This document shows positions 8,785-17,281 of a stretch of DNA of 64,000 nt, piece after piece. The position numbers were made by a program, and so were the translations under genes. Source of the stretch: Streptomyces sp. ISL-87 (GTDB lineage Bacteria > Actinomycetota > Actinomycetes > Streptomycetales > Streptomycetaceae); assembly GCF_018614095.1 (NCBI RefSeq), contig NZ_JAGGOY010000030.1, positions 83,090 through 147,089 of the forward strand, given 5' to 3'. Under the pieces are notes generated by a model, which had not been told where the DNA came from, did not search any database, and was given only the letters and a program-made list of their open reading frames with translations. Positions within the stretch are counted from its first letter, which is position 1; each line of letters opens with the position of its first letter.

Positions 8785-9729
8785 ATGGGCGGACAAATGA
8801 AGCTTGCGGACCACAGGCGGGGGTGGGTTCTCGCCGCGCTTTCCGTGCTGACCGCCTGCCTGCTGGCCTTTCACGCCGCGGTCCCCAACACGGCCGGCCG
8901 TCCGGGCAGCCTCCTGGAGACGTTCCTCCCCTGGCTCGGCTTGACCATCCCGGTACTGCTGGGCCTGGCGCTGCTGCGCCGCTCGGCCGTCGCGTCGTTC
9001 GCGCTGCTGCTGCCCGTCGCCGCCTGGGTCGGCCTCTTCGGCGGCCTTCCGGTGTCCGGCCACGATCAGGCTCACGACGTCGTCGCGGTTCAGCACAACG
9101 TCAGCGATGAGAATCCGGACCCGGCGGGCACCGCGAGGGCCCTGGCCGGAACGCACGCCGACCTCATCGCCCTGGAAGAGCTGACGCCCTCCGCCGCGCC
9201 GCTCTATGCGGCGGCCCTGGCGGCGGACTATCCCCATCACACGACCGAAGGAACGGTCGGACTCTGGTCGAAGTATCCACTCGCGGACGCGCACCCGGTG
9301 GACATCAGGCCGGCGGGGGTGGGGGAGGGCTGGAACCGCGGACTGCGGGCGACGGCCAGGACGCCGCGAGGGGACGTCGCCGTGTACGTGGCCCACCTGC
9401 CTTCGGTGCGTCTCGGCCTTGCGAACGGATTCAGTTCCGTACGGAGGGACGAGAGCGCCGCCCTGCTCGGCGCAGCGATCGCCGCCGAGCCGCTGGACAG
9501 GGTGATCCTGCTCGGTGACCTCAACAGCACGGTGGACGACCGGGGACTGGCCCCGGTCAGCTCGCGGCTGAACGTGCCGGGCTCGGGGTTCGCGTTCAGC
9601 TGGCCCGCGGCTCTGCCCCTGGCCCGGATCGACCAGATCATGACGCGGTCCGCGACCGTCACCCACCTCTGGTCGCTGCCCGCCACGGGGAGCGACCATC
9701 TGCCCGTCGCCGCCCACATCAGGCTCTGA
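8785..9729 (+). CDS. Membrane-anchored endonuclease/exonuclease/phosphatase-family protein
   Basis: 314 residues. Three hydrophobic segments lie in the first ~90 residues (about 13-32, 46-64, 70-88), then an extracytoplasmic EEP catalytic domain: QHNVS at 103-107, metal-binding LEEL near 130-133, LGDLNS, and the C-terminal GSDHLP with Asp304/His305. The family hydrolyses phosphodiesters (nucleic acids, sphingomyelin or inositol phosphates). The topology (N-terminal helices, domain outside) is common in actinomycete secreted EEP proteins. Start uncertain: ATG at 8785 and 8797 are both in frame; an out-of-frame ATG at 8774 with a good ribosome binding site encodes only MGGRWADK and then stops. 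Confidence 0.8.
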   Translation: MGGQMKLADHRRGWVLAALSVLTACLLAFHAAVPNTAGRPGSLLETFLPWLGLTIPVLLGLALLRRSAVASFALLLPVAAWVGLFGGLPVSGHDQAHDVVAVQHNVSDENPDPAGTARALAGTHADLIALEELTPSAAPLYAAALAADYPHHTTEGTVGLWSKYPLADAHPVDIRPAGVGEGWNRGLRATARTPRGDVAVYVAHLPSVRLGLANGFSSVRRDESAALLGAAIAAEPLDRVILLGDLNSTVDDRGLAPVSSRLNVPGSGFAFSWPAALPLARIDQIMTRSATVTHLWSLPATGSDHLPVAAHIRL

Positions 9730-9748
9730 GGGGTGGTTGACTGACCGG

Positions 9749-10399
9749 ATGCCGCTCGACGACTACGGCGTACTGGCCGGAACCCTGCACCGCCACTTTC
9801 GCGGTCGGCCCGATACACAGGGCCGCTGGTTCCACGTCAACCTGGAGGTCGACGCGCCCGCGGGCCGGTACCGGTGCGCCATCGACGTGGACAGCGAGCA
9901 GTCCGGCACCGGCGTGCAGTGGAAGGTCCTCACCCTCGCCGCCTCGGTCCTGGACCCGGCGTCCGCGCTGCCTCCCGGCTACCACAACCTCGCCCGTACG
10001 CCGGGATCGGGCGCCCTCGACCATCTGCGCCACCCGGCCTTGAACGGCCGGCGCGGCTGGGGGCTCACCTGGCTGGAGGCGGCCCTCGACCGGCTGAACC
10101 CGCCGCGCCCCTGGATCTCGGGCTCCTGTCGTGAGGCCTCGGCGGCGCTGGAGGCCGTCCTCGTACCCGGCCGGCCGGTCCTCGTCTTCGGCCAGCCGTT
10201 CGACCACGGGGGTCTCGGCATGCGCAACATCCACCAGAATCAGGGAGACCCGCACGGCAGCCGGTGGTGGGACGCCAACGGCAGCTGGCAGGACGGCGCG
10301 ACGATGACCCGCAGGGACGACGGCTGGTACGACGCGTTCCTGTCCCGGTTCTCCACCCAGGAGACGGGCGGAGAGGGGGGACGCGGCCGGAACCGGTAA
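9749..10399 (+). CDS. DUF2278 (YukJ-like) family protein
   Basis: 216 residues. The C-terminal half carries the family hallmark NIHQNQGDPHGSRWW followed by NGSWQDGA, which matches the IH-x-NQG and WQDGA blocks of YukJ/DUF2278 proteins; the N-terminal YGVLAGTL and YRCAIDV strands also fit. Biochemical function of the family is unknown. It begins 20 bases after the EEP gene and is probably cotranscribed with it. ATG at 9749 is preferred over the TTG at 9737 because GAGGGGTGG (9727-9735) abuts the TTG too closely. Confidence 0.75.
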   Translation: MPLDDYGVLAGTLHRHFRGRPDTQGRWFHVNLEVDAPAGRYRCAIDVDSEQSGTGVQWKVLTLAASVLDPASALPPGYHNLARTPGSGALDHLRHPALNGRRGWGLTWLEAALDRLNPPRPWISGSCREASAALEAVLVPGRPVLVFGQPFDHGGLGMRNIHQNQGDPHGSRWWDANGSWQDGATMTRRDDGWYDAFLSRFSTQETGGEGGRGRNR

Positions 10400-10409
10400 G
10401 GGCCGCCGC

Positions 10410-10448
10410 CCCGGAACGCCGACCGCGGCGCCCGGAACGCCGACCGCG
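10410..10448. repeat. Two 18-base direct repeats at a convergent junction
   Basis: CCCGGAACGCCGACCGCG occurs at 10410-10427 and 10431-10448 (21-base period), between the stops of the DUF2278 gene and the XRE regulator. No clear terminator hairpin is formed. Confidence 0.6.
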
Positions 10449-10464
10449 CGGCACCACGCAAGTG

Positions 10465-11817
10465 CTACCGCGGCGCGCCGTGCGGCGGGAACGCGGGTGC
10501 GGCAGGCGCCGGTCCCAGGGTGGTCGTGCCGGGCGCCGCGCGGTGGCCCAGCCCCGTCCGGTACGCGTCCAGGGCCGCCTCGATCCGGCCCGTACGCCGC
10601 AGCAGGTCACCCAGCAGCCGGCACAGATCGGCGAGGTCGCCCGTCGCCCCGCTGCGTTCGAGCAGAGCCAGCGCCTGTACGTAGTGCTCCTCGGCGGACT
10701 CCGTCTCCCCGCGCTCCTCCGCGATGAGGCCGAGCAGCCGGTGCGCGCCGCCGGCGTGTACGGCGCCGTGACTGTCCCCCAGTTCCAGCAGCGCTGAGAC
10801 CAGCCCTGCTGCCTCCTCGTACCGCCCGAGCCGGCGCAGTACATCGGCGAGTTCGACCTCCACCTGGGCGGTGTAGAGGGCGGCGCGCTTGGCCGCCAGC
10901 ATGTCCCTGGCCGTGCGCAACTCCCGTTCCGCCGAGGCGAGGTCACCGTTCTGGGCCTGGACGTAGCCGCGCATCCAGTGGCAGTGGGCCAGGTCGGTCC
11001 GCAGCCGCAGCTGCCGGTAGACCGCCTGGGCTTTGGCGAGAGAGACGTCGGCGTCGGCCACGCGCCCCTCGGCGAGGAACGTCCGCGCGACCTGCCGGTG
11101 CATACCGGCCACCAGTGCCGGATCGCTGACCTGCGGCGCCAGCGCCAGGGCGAGTTCGGCGGCGTGGGCGGCGCGGGCGTGCGCCCCCATGTCGATGTAC
11201 GGCCCGATGACGGCGGCGTAGAGCAGCAGCAGCGCCTCGGGGTCGGCCAGCCCGCTCGCGTTGAGCTCGTCGATGGTGGATTCGAGGAGATAGCAGGCGT
11301 AACGCAGCTCGCCGGCGAGCAGGTGCGCGACGGCGCGCCCCCGGATCGGGCGGGCGCGACGGGGCAGCGGCTGTCCGGCCAGCAGGCGTTCGGCCGCCTC
11401 GAAGTGCCGTACGGCGTCGGGGAGTTCACCAGACTCCAGGGCGCAGTCGCCGAGGCCCAGCAGAGACTCCGCCTGCTCGTCAGCGAGGCCGAGGTGCTCC
11501 GCGTCGGTCAGGAGCCGCCGGTAGCGGACGGCGGCCTCGTCGGCGGCGCCGGTGGCGAGCGCCTGCTGGGCGTCGGTCAGGGCCAGTCGCAACTCGGTGG
11601 CCAGGTGGGCGGGGCGCCCGGTGGTCAGTTCCTCGTACGAGGTGCCGAGGCGCCCGGCCAGGAAGCGCAGCGCGGTCTCGGAAGGCCTGACCTTCCCCGA
11701 CTCCAGTGTGGAGATGTACGCCGAGGTGTAGGCGGGGTCCGCCAACTGCTTCTGTGTCAAGCCGCGTTCGGTGCGCATGCGCTGAACCCGGCGGCCGATC
11801 TCGGCCGGTTCGTCCAT
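10465..11817 (-). CDS. XRE-family regulator with C-terminal TPR repeats
   Basis: 450 residues. N-terminal helix-turn-helix at about 5-60 (IGRRVQRMRTERGLTQKQLA, then TLESGKVRPSETALRFLA). The remainder is a helical TPR array with recurrent ...LLGLGDCALESGELPDAVRHFEAA... and LLGLIAEERGETESAEEHY patterns. This layout (HTH plus TPR) is used by peptide- or partner-sensing regulators. It is divergently transcribed from the secreted M64 peptidase and may control it. Inverted repeats lie in the shared intergenic region. Confidence 0.85.
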   Translation of the reverse strand: MDEPAEIGRRVQRMRTERGLTQKQLADPAYTSAYISTLESGKVRPSETALRFLAGRLGTSYEELTTGRPAHLATELRLALTDAQQALATGAADEAAVRYRRLLTDAEHLGLADEQAESLLGLGDCALESGELPDAVRHFEAAERLLAGQPLPRRARPIRGRAVAHLLAGELRYACYLLESTIDELNASGLADPEALLLLYAAVIGPYIDMGAHARAAHAAELALALAPQVSDPALVAGMHRQVARTFLAEGRVADADVSLAKAQAVYRQLRLRTDLAHCHWMRGYVQAQNGDLASAERELRTARDMLAAKRAALYTAQVEVELADVLRRLGRYEEAAGLVSALLELGDSHGAVHAGGAHRLLGLIAEERGETESAEEHYVQALALLERSGATGDLADLCRLLGDLLRRTGRIEAALDAYRTGLGHRAAPGTTTLGPAPAAPAFPPHGAPR

Positions 11818-11822
11818 GAAAA

Positions 11823-11935
11823 CCCCCTGGTTGCTCCAACTCCCCAGTATTCAGGGGGAGCCGTCCATTGCGCACGCCCCGCACGGCACCTAATTTAAGC
11901 AACCGATTCAGCATGCTTACGCATCCGCTTAAGTT
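11823..11935. promoter_or_regulatory. Operator-like repeats between XRE regulator and M64 peptidase
   Basis: Near the regulator start, CCCCCTG (11823-11829) pairs with CAGGGGG (11852-11858), with a nested CTCCCC/GGGGAG. Near the peptidase, TTTAAGC (11894-11900) pairs with GCTTAAG (11927-11933), with TAAGCA/TGCTTA nested inside (11896-11901, 11914-11919). Both are plausible regulator sites; binding is not shown. GAGGAGG before 11957 is the peptidase ribosome binding site. Confidence 0.4.
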
Positions 11936-11956
11936 CCTTTTCCTGAGGAGGACTTC

Positions 11957-13312
11957 ATGGACTCAACCATCCGCCGGGCCCTGCGGCGCGGAGCCGTCGC
12001 GACGGCCTGCGCGGCCGTCGCCCTGCTGACCGCCGGCGGTCCCGTCGACGCGGCCACGGAGCCGCCCGCACCGGTGAAAGCCCGGGTGAAGGTCGAGATA
12101 CCCGGGCCGGAACACGGCCATGACGCTGGATCCGGCTACGCCCGCGTACCCGCGGCAGGGCGGGAGAAGGCCGCGCCCCGGCTCTCGGAGGCCGAGCGGC
12201 AGGCCGACGGCGACGTCACCAAGATGATCGACAACGGCTCCACGGCCGACCGCCTGGACGTCGTCGTCATCGGTGACGGCTACACCGCCGCCGAGCTGGA
12301 CCGGTTCCACGCCGACGCCCGCCAGAAGTGGTCGGAGGTGGCGGCGGTAGAGCCGTACACGACGTACCAGAACCTCTTCAACGTGTGGACGGTCGACGCT
12401 GTCTCCCACGACTCCGGCGTCTCCGGCGACCCGACCCCCGCCACCGTGCGCGACACCGCCCTCGGTTCGTACTTCTGGTGCGAGAACATCGAGCGGCTGC
12501 TCTGCATCGACCAGCCCAAGGTGGACGCGTACGTGGCTAAGGCGCCGGCCGCCGACCTCGTGATCGTGCTGGCCAACAGCGCCAAATACGGCGGGGCGGG
12601 CTACAACGAGGCCAGCGCCACCCTCGGCTACGAGGGCATATCGACGGCCTCGGCAGGCAACGCGAAGTCCGGCCAGGTCGCCATCCACGAGACCGGCCAC
12701 TCGCTGGGCAAGCTCGCCGACGAGTACTTCTACCCCGGCCTCCCGGACTACGAGAAGTACACGGGCCCCGAGCCCGCCGAGTCCAACACCTCCACGCTGA
12801 CCGCCGGCCCGATGGCCGAGCAGCGGACCAAGTGGTACCGCTGGCTGGGCGAGGAGTCACCCGATGGCGGCAAGGTTGGCGCGTACGAGGGCGGCGGCTA
12901 CTACGTCACCGGGCTGTACCGGCCCACCGACAACTCGATCATGCGGGTCCTCGGCAAACCCTTCAACCTCCCCGGCGTCGAGTCGATGATCGCCGGGTTC
13001 TCCCGCCACGCGAGGCTCGTCACCCCGATCACCCCGACCGACCGCACCCTGCGGCTGCGGCACACCGCCAAGGCCGCGGTGCCCCGGCTGACCGGCGCGG
13101 ACGGACGGCAGCTCGTGGTCCGCTGGTACCTGGACGGCCGGGAGCTGAAGCGGTTCGAGGGCCGGACCGAGGTGCGTGTGGCCGAGCTGTGGCTGCTCGA
13201 CCTCCGCACGCACAAGCTGTCCGTCACGGCCGAGGACCGGACGCCCTCCGTGCGCGACCCCCGGATCGCCCGCGCCCTGCGCTCCACGGCCGAATGGAGC
13301 GTCCGCCTCTAG
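11957..13312 (+). CDS. Secreted M64-family zinc metallopeptidase
   Basis: 451 residues. Signal peptide: RRALRRG followed by a hydrophobic core to about residue 33 (VDAATEPP). Zinc motif HETGHSLGKLADEY at 244-257 matches the HE-x-GH-x(5)-LADEY pattern of family M64 (IgA peptidase-type). Upstream RLDVVVIGDGYTAAE (99-113) is the conserved start of the catalytic domain. Cys175 and Cys183 may form a disulfide. The C-terminal ~100 residues are a beta-rich module. Target protein unknown. Divergent from the XRE-TPR gene, its likely regulator. Confidence 0.88.
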   Translation: MDSTIRRALRRGAVATACAAVALLTAGGPVDAATEPPAPVKARVKVEIPGPEHGHDAGSGYARVPAAGREKAAPRLSEAERQADGDVTKMIDNGSTADRLDVVVIGDGYTAAELDRFHADARQKWSEVAAVEPYTTYQNLFNVWTVDAVSHDSGVSGDPTPATVRDTALGSYFWCENIERLLCIDQPKVDAYVAKAPAADLVIVLANSAKYGGAGYNEASATLGYEGISTASAGNAKSGQVAIHETGHSLGKLADEYFYPGLPDYEKYTGPEPAESNTSTLTAGPMAEQRTKWYRWLGEESPDGGKVGAYEGGGYYVTGLYRPTDNSIMRVLGKPFNLPGVESMIAGFSRHARLVTPITPTDRTLRLRHTAKAAVPRLTGADGRQLVVRWYLDGRELKRFEGRTEVRVAELWLLDLRTHKLSVTAEDRTPSVRDPRIARALRSTAEWSVRL

Positions 13313-13337
13313 AGCGCCCCTCAAGCCCCCTTCAAGA

Positions 13338-13371
13338 CCACCCCGTCAAGCCCCCCGGCCTGGCGGGGTGG
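13338..13371 (+). terminator. Hairpin between M64 peptidase and GH16 gene
   Basis: CCACCCCG (13338-13345) pairs with CGGGGTGG (13364-13371) across an 18-base loop. It sits between two convergent genes and could end transcripts from both sides; no U-tract. Confidence 0.45.
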
Positions 13372-13375
13372 CTGC

Positions 13376-14116
13376 CTAGGCCCGGTACACGCGCAGGTCG
13401 GACACCTCGTAGCTGATCTCCGACACGCCTTCCTCGGGGGCCGGATGGTAACGGCCCGCGCAGATCGACAGGTTGACGATGAGGTACGCGTGCCAGCCGC
13501 GGCCCACGCCCTTGCCGTCGGAGAAGACCCGGGCGCCGTTGACCCACCAGATCACCGACTTCCGCCCGAACTCCACCCGCAGGTCGACCCAGGCACCCGG
13601 GCGGACGGTCGGGTCGCGGTAGTAGCGGTGCGCCTGCCTGACGTGGTTGGACAGTTCCAGCAGATCCGGGTTGTCGGGGTGGTACTCGAATACGTCGATC
13701 TCCTGGCCGCCGTCCCGCCAGGTCCAGATCGCTGGCCAGGCCCCCAGCCTCAGCGGGAGCCGCACGCGCGCCTCCAGCACGTCGCCCGTGCGGACCTCGA
13801 AGCCCTGGTCGCTGCCCTCCGTGGTCAGCAGCCCGGTGTCCCAGTTGCCGTCCGGGCGCGGGGTGGCCCGGAAGATGCCGTCGCGGCTGTAGGAGGGGTC
13901 GTCCACCAGGTAATCCAGCTTGTTGTCCCCGGGGTTGACCGGCCCGCCGTCGGGATACGCCCAGGACCGGCCGGCGACCCACTGGTCGGCCGATCCGAAG
14001 TCTGCGGTGAACACCAGGGCCCTGCGGTTCCCGATGGCCTCCTCGGCGGGTGCGCCGCCTCCGCCGCCGGAACCCCGAAGGAGGGCCCGCAACCATTCGA
14101 TCGGTCCTGCCAGCAC
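13376..14116 (-). CDS. Glycoside hydrolase family 16-like protein
   Basis: 246 residues. The GH16 active-site motif E-x-D-x-x-E is present as EIDVFE (139-144), preceded by WPAIWTW and followed by the expected beta-jelly-roll strands (VDLRVEFG, SVIWWVNGARVF). GH16 enzymes cleave beta-1,3/1,4-glucans, galactans and related polymers. Length is close to a bare catalytic domain. There is no signal peptide: the N-terminus is MLAGPIEWLRALLRG followed by a Gly linker, so location is unclear. Converges on the M64 gene. Confidence 0.8.
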   Translation of the reverse strand: MLAGPIEWLRALLRGSGGGGGAPAEEAIGNRRALVFTADFGSADQWVAGRSWAYPDGGPVNPGDNKLDYLVDDPSYSRDGIFRATPRPDGNWDTGLLTTEGSDQGFEVRTGDVLEARVRLPLRLGAWPAIWTWRDGGQEIDVFEYHPDNPDLLELSNHVRQAHRYYRDPTVRPGAWVDLRVEFGRKSVIWWVNGARVFSDGKGVGRGWHAYLIVNLSICAGRYHPAPEEGVSEISYEVSDLRVYRA

Positions 14117-14192
14117 GATGCCTCCACGGGTGATCGGTACCTCAGGAGGAGTTGTGCCCCCAAACGGAGGAGCATATGCCGATTGCCTTACG

Positions 14193-14216
14193 TTGAGTGT
14201 CTGAGTAACTACTCAA
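14193..14216. promoter_or_regulatory. Inverted repeats upstream of GH16 and small ORF
   Basis: TTGAGT (14193-14198) pairs with ACTCAA (14211-14216), and inside it GAGTA-AC-TACTC (14202-14213) is a perfect 5+5 palindrome. It lies between divergent genes (GH16 start 14116, small gene start 14367), suggesting a regulator site. Regulator unknown. Confidence 0.4.
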
Positions 14217-14366
14217 AGCGAGAGGCGGTTGTACGGAGTCCGATGAGAACGTGTGACGAGATGTCATAGGAGGCGTTCGGGTGGTGTGCCCGCGCATCCG
14301 CAACTGGGAGTTCCGCCTCCGGCCTCCTCGGTGGCAGTGACGACACACTCAATGCTGGAGGTCCTT

Positions 14367-14666
14367 GTGGTCAGTTGGAGGCATTCCCCGGTCGCGATGA
14401 CGGGCCGGGAGCCCGTGGTCGATCCCTACCGCTTCGCGGGCGCGGACTTCGACTGCTGCGACACCGCGCAGTACGGCTGGCGCGACGGGGGCCGGCAGGA
14501 CGTGGAGCCGCGCGCTGTGGACCGACGCCGCCTTGATCTGCATATGGCGCTCACCGCCGCGGGGATCGCCCCGGCGGCCGCCGATCTGGCGGCGATCGAA
14601 GCGCTGTGCACGCTGGACGACATGACGAGCGCGGCCGTCCAGCGGTGGCTCACTCGCGATGTGTGA
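14367..14666 (+). CDS. Small hypothetical protein upstream of the FHA-kinase pair
   Basis: 99 residues from a GTG with a perfect GGAGG five bases upstream (14357-14361). The N-terminal part carries GADFDCCDTAQYGWRD; the C-terminal half is a predicted helical bundle (ALTAAGIAPAAADLAAIEALCTLDDMTSAAVQRWL). No signal peptide or membrane segment. I do not recognise a family. It lies 117 bases before the FHA gene on the same strand. Confidence 0.5.
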   Translation: MVSWRHSPVAMTGREPVVDPYRFAGADFDCCDTAQYGWRDGGRQDVEPRAVDRRRLDLHMALTAAGIAPAAADLAAIEALCTLDDMTSAAVQRWLTRDV

Positions 14667-14782
14667 TGCGCGTCACGTTGCTCTGAAGCGGTGGGACCCC
14701 GATCCTTTATCCGCGCTTCCGGCTATCCGGGCTAGTGTGCGACCACACATCTGCAAGGGCGCAAGGTGCGAGGGGGCGCGAG

Positions 14783-15544
14783 ATGAGCGGTGTCGTGATC
14801 CACGTGGCTGCGGCCGGCGGGGGTGCCGCGGTCACGTTGGAGCTTGGCCCGGGGGCCGTGGCCCGGTTCGGACGGGGTGCACCCGATCACCCGGTCGAAC
14901 TCTTACTCGGGGACCGGTCCGTGCCTCGGCTGGCGGGTGAGATCCGGGCGTGCGACGACCACTGGCAGTTGAGCAATTTCAGCAGCACACAGAGCTACGT
15001 CGTGGAGAACCCGGAGGGCGCGGGCGAGTACTTCCGCGTGGCGCCGCGCCGGATCGGCGCGCCGGTGCCCTTCGAGTTCGCGCGCGTGGTACTGCCCTCG
15101 CAGGGCGCCCCGCAGAGCTTCCAGGTCTTCGCACCGGCCCACATGTACTACGACGCGATGCCGCTGCCGGCGACCCCGGCGACCGCCACCCTCATGGCCT
15201 TCCCGCTGGACGAGTCGTCCACGTACTTCCAGGTCCTCGTGGCCCTGTGCGAACCACGATTACGCGACGTGTCGGTGTCCGCCGTCCCCACCACCCGTCA
15301 GGTGGGCGAGCGATTACGCGCCCGCCCCGGGTTGCAGGAGATCACGGAGGCAGGGGTCAACTTCCACATCGACTACCTTGCCCGGAACAAGTTACGGGTG
15401 CGCCAACCGGCCGCGGACGGACAGCGGATGGACGGCAAACGCGAAGCCGTCGTCTCCCTCGCCCTGCGGTTCGGGCTCGTCCGGGAAGAACATCTCAGCC
15501 TCCTGCCGCCGCGCCCCACCGCGATCTCCGTGGTCGCGTCATGA
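14783..15544 (+). CDS. FHA-domain protein with four TTA codons
   Basis: 253 residues. N-terminal forkhead-associated-like domain: VARFGRGAPDHPVELLLGD, then SVPRLAGEIRACDDHWQLSN, giving the GR...S...R...W-L pattern of phosphothreonine-binding FHA folds, though the canonical S-x-x-H is altered. The C-terminal third (RVRQPAADGQRMDGKREAVV, LALRFGLVREEHLSLLPP) resembles a small winged-helix-like tail. Four leucines (codons at 14903, 15260, 15314 and 15392) use TTA, all in frame, so translation should depend strongly on the bldA tRNA. The stop overlaps the kinase start (ATGA at 15541), implying coupling; the kinase may phosphorylate a partner read by this domain. Confidence 0.75.
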   Translation: MSGVVIHVAAAGGGAAVTLELGPGAVARFGRGAPDHPVELLLGDRSVPRLAGEIRACDDHWQLSNFSSTQSYVVENPEGAGEYFRVAPRRIGAPVPFEFARVVLPSQGAPQSFQVFAPAHMYYDAMPLPATPATATLMAFPLDESSTYFQVLVALCEPRLRDVSVSAVPTTRQVGERLRARPGLQEITEAGVNFHIDYLARNKLRVRQPAADGQRMDGKREAVVSLALRFGLVREEHLSLLPPRPTAISVVAS

Positions 15545-16926
15545 CGGGCTCCGCGGATCACCACGACGGCGCGACGGCAGTCCCTCCCGGATACCGGGTC
15601 GGCGACTGGGAGATCACGGGCTTCCTTGCCGCGGGCAGCTGGGGCAGTGTGCACCTCGCCCGGCGTCTCGGCCCGGTACCCGACGGCGAACCGGCCGAAG
15701 CCGCCGTCAAGTTCCTGTCCACGGCAGGCCTCGCCCCCCGGCAGGCACGAGCACTGGCCGAGACGGCGGATCGCGAGGTGACCTTCAGCCGTATGACCGA
15801 GCACCCGTATCTGATCCGGGTCCTCGACACCGCCGTCATCTCCGATCCCGACTCACCCGCGCTGGACGGGGCAGTCGCCCTCGTGATGGAACGCGCATCC
15901 CGCAGCCTGCTCGACGAACTGTCCACCCCCGCCGAGGGGAACGCCGCGGAGGCGCTGCCGCGCGACGCCGGTGCGCTCCTGATCCAGATCGCCGAGGCAC
16001 TCGCCTACCTGCACGAGTCCGGCTGGGTCCACGGCGACCTGAAACCGGGCAACGTCCTGCTCATGGCCGACGGCACCGGCCGCCTCGCGGACTTCGGCCT
16101 GGCAGCTCAGATCGAAGGCACGCACGGCTACGCGCCACCGCTCGGCTCGCCCGACTACCTTCCGCCCGAGCGCCGCAGCGAGCAGCTCAGCGAACGGGGA
16201 GTCGTCACCCGCCCGGCCACCGACATCTGGGCGTTCGGCATCACCGCCCACCAGGTGCTCACCGGAGGGGCCTTCCCCTTCCCCGGCGCCACACCGGCCG
16301 CACGCGCCGCGGCCGCCCAGGAGTACGCGGAGGGCAGGACCCGGCTGCGCCTGGGCCCGGAGATCCTCCCGGCCTGGCGCTCGGTCCTCACCTCGTGCCT
16401 GGAGGTCGACCCCGTCGTCCGATCCGGACACACCATGGAGTCGCTGCTGCCCCGGATCCGCGCCGCCGTGCGGGAGACCGCCCCGCGCAACCGGCGTCGC
16501 GGCAGGTGGCTCCTGGCCGCCGGTGCGCTGGTCTCGGCGGCCTCGGGGGTGGCCGTGTGGTCCGGGCTCCTCGGCGGCGGCCAGGCCCAGGCCGCCACGG
16601 TGCGGATCCATGTGTTCAACATCGACGGCAACTGCAAGGACCAGACCGAGCGTCTGCGCGCGTGCAGCCTGGGCCTGGCCCGGGACCCGCACCTCAAGTA
16701 CGACGCGAACAACGTGGTCTCGCACCGGGTCTGGCACGGTGACGTGCTCAAGACCGACTGCGTCGTGAACGACGGCGACCGGGTGGAGGACGAAAAGGGC
16801 ATCGGGACCCCGCGCTGGTACAGCATCCGCTTCGACGATCCCGCCGAGGGCCGGGCCTGGCTCCCGTCGGTCCGCACCCACGACGATCCGAAGGTACCCG
16901 TCTGCGAGGACACCACCGGAGCCTGA
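15541..16926 (+). CDS. Ser/Thr protein kinase, membrane-anchored
   Basis: 461 residues. Gly-rich loop LAAGSWGSV (29-37), ATP-binding Lys57 (AAVKF), catalytic loop VHGDLKPGN with Asp166 (HGD instead of HRD, so a non-RD-type kinase), DFG at 184-186, and GSPDYLPPERR as the P+1 region. A single transmembrane helix (~318-345) follows a basic stretch, and the C-terminal ~110 residues outside contain four cysteines (CKDQ, RACSL, TDCVVN, VCED). Overlaps the FHA gene by four bases; the pair is probably one signalling unit. The extracellular domain is not a PASTA repeat and I cannot name it. Confidence 0.85.
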   Translation: MTGSADHHDGATAVPPGYRVGDWEITGFLAAGSWGSVHLARRLGPVPDGEPAEAAVKFLSTAGLAPRQARALAETADREVTFSRMTEHPYLIRVLDTAVISDPDSPALDGAVALVMERASRSLLDELSTPAEGNAAEALPRDAGALLIQIAEALAYLHESGWVHGDLKPGNVLLMADGTGRLADFGLAAQIEGTHGYAPPLGSPDYLPPERRSEQLSERGVVTRPATDIWAFGITAHQVLTGGAFPFPGATPAARAAAAQEYAEGRTRLRLGPEILPAWRSVLTSCLEVDPVVRSGHTMESLLPRIRAAVRETAPRNRRRGRWLLAAGALVSAASGVAVWSGLLGGGQAQAATVRIHVFNIDGNCKDQTERLRACSLGLARDPHLKYDANNVVSHRVWHGDVLKTDCVVNDGDRVEDEKGIGTPRWYSIRFDDPAEGRAWLPSVRTHDDPKVPVCEDTTGA

Positions 16927-16947
16927 GCCTGACGTCATCCCGAATCC

Positions 16948-16995
16948 CGACAGATCCCGTCCGATCGATCAGATCGGGCGGGATCTTGTCGTTTT
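16948..16995 (+). terminator. Intrinsic terminator after the FHA-kinase operon
   Basis: A stem of about 19 pairs (CGACAGATCCCGTCCGATC against GATCGGGCGGGATC-TTGTCG, one bulge and one wobble) starts 21 bases after the kinase stop and is followed by gtttt. Confidence 0.8.
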
Positions 16996-17046
16996 CTGGC
17001 GCGAGGGTGGACCAATATGACTGGGAATGAGCCATCCTCCGAAACG

Positions 17047-17083
17047 GGGGCGCCGGCCCGCGCAGGGTGCGGGCCGGCGCCCC
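17047..17083. terminator. Perfect 15-bp GC-rich hairpin
   Basis: GGGGCGCCGGCCCGC (17047-17061) pairs perfectly with 17069-17083 across a 7-base loop. It stands between the kinase terminator and the cupin/NOS remnant. No U-tract; it may be a second-strand terminator or a protein-binding site. Confidence 0.55.
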
Positions 17084-17146
17084 GGGGGAGGCTGGCCTGG
17101 TGCGCCCTGCCGCCGCCCTGTGTGTTCCGCCGATACCGGGGCGGAG

Positions 17147-17281
17147 ATGAACGGGGCGGCATCGGTCATCGAACACCTCGGCCGGAGCGGATCCGGCTCG
17201 CCGCTGCACGTTCACCACAACGACGACGAATGGTGGTACGTCCTCGACGGGGAGATGACCTTCTGGGTGGCCGGCGGGTCG
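17147..17281 (+). pseudogene. Cupin-domain fragment
   Basis: The frame encodes MNGAASVIEHLG, then SPLHVHHNDDEWWYVLDGE and MTFWVAGG. The metal-binding cupin motif 1 (H-x-H-x-x-x-D/E...Y-V-L-x-G) is intact, but the protein is cut off immediately after it, where homologues continue with the second cupin motif. Beyond about 17275 this frame turns into low-complexity residues while the next frame encodes a nitric oxide synthase C-terminus. It is a deletion remnant with no functional second half. Confidence 0.65.

Noticed and set aside
14950..15540. N-terminal extension of the kinase by 197 residues
   Set aside because: It lies in the wrong frame of the FHA gene and has no domain character; ATG 15541 with ATGA overlap is the natural start.
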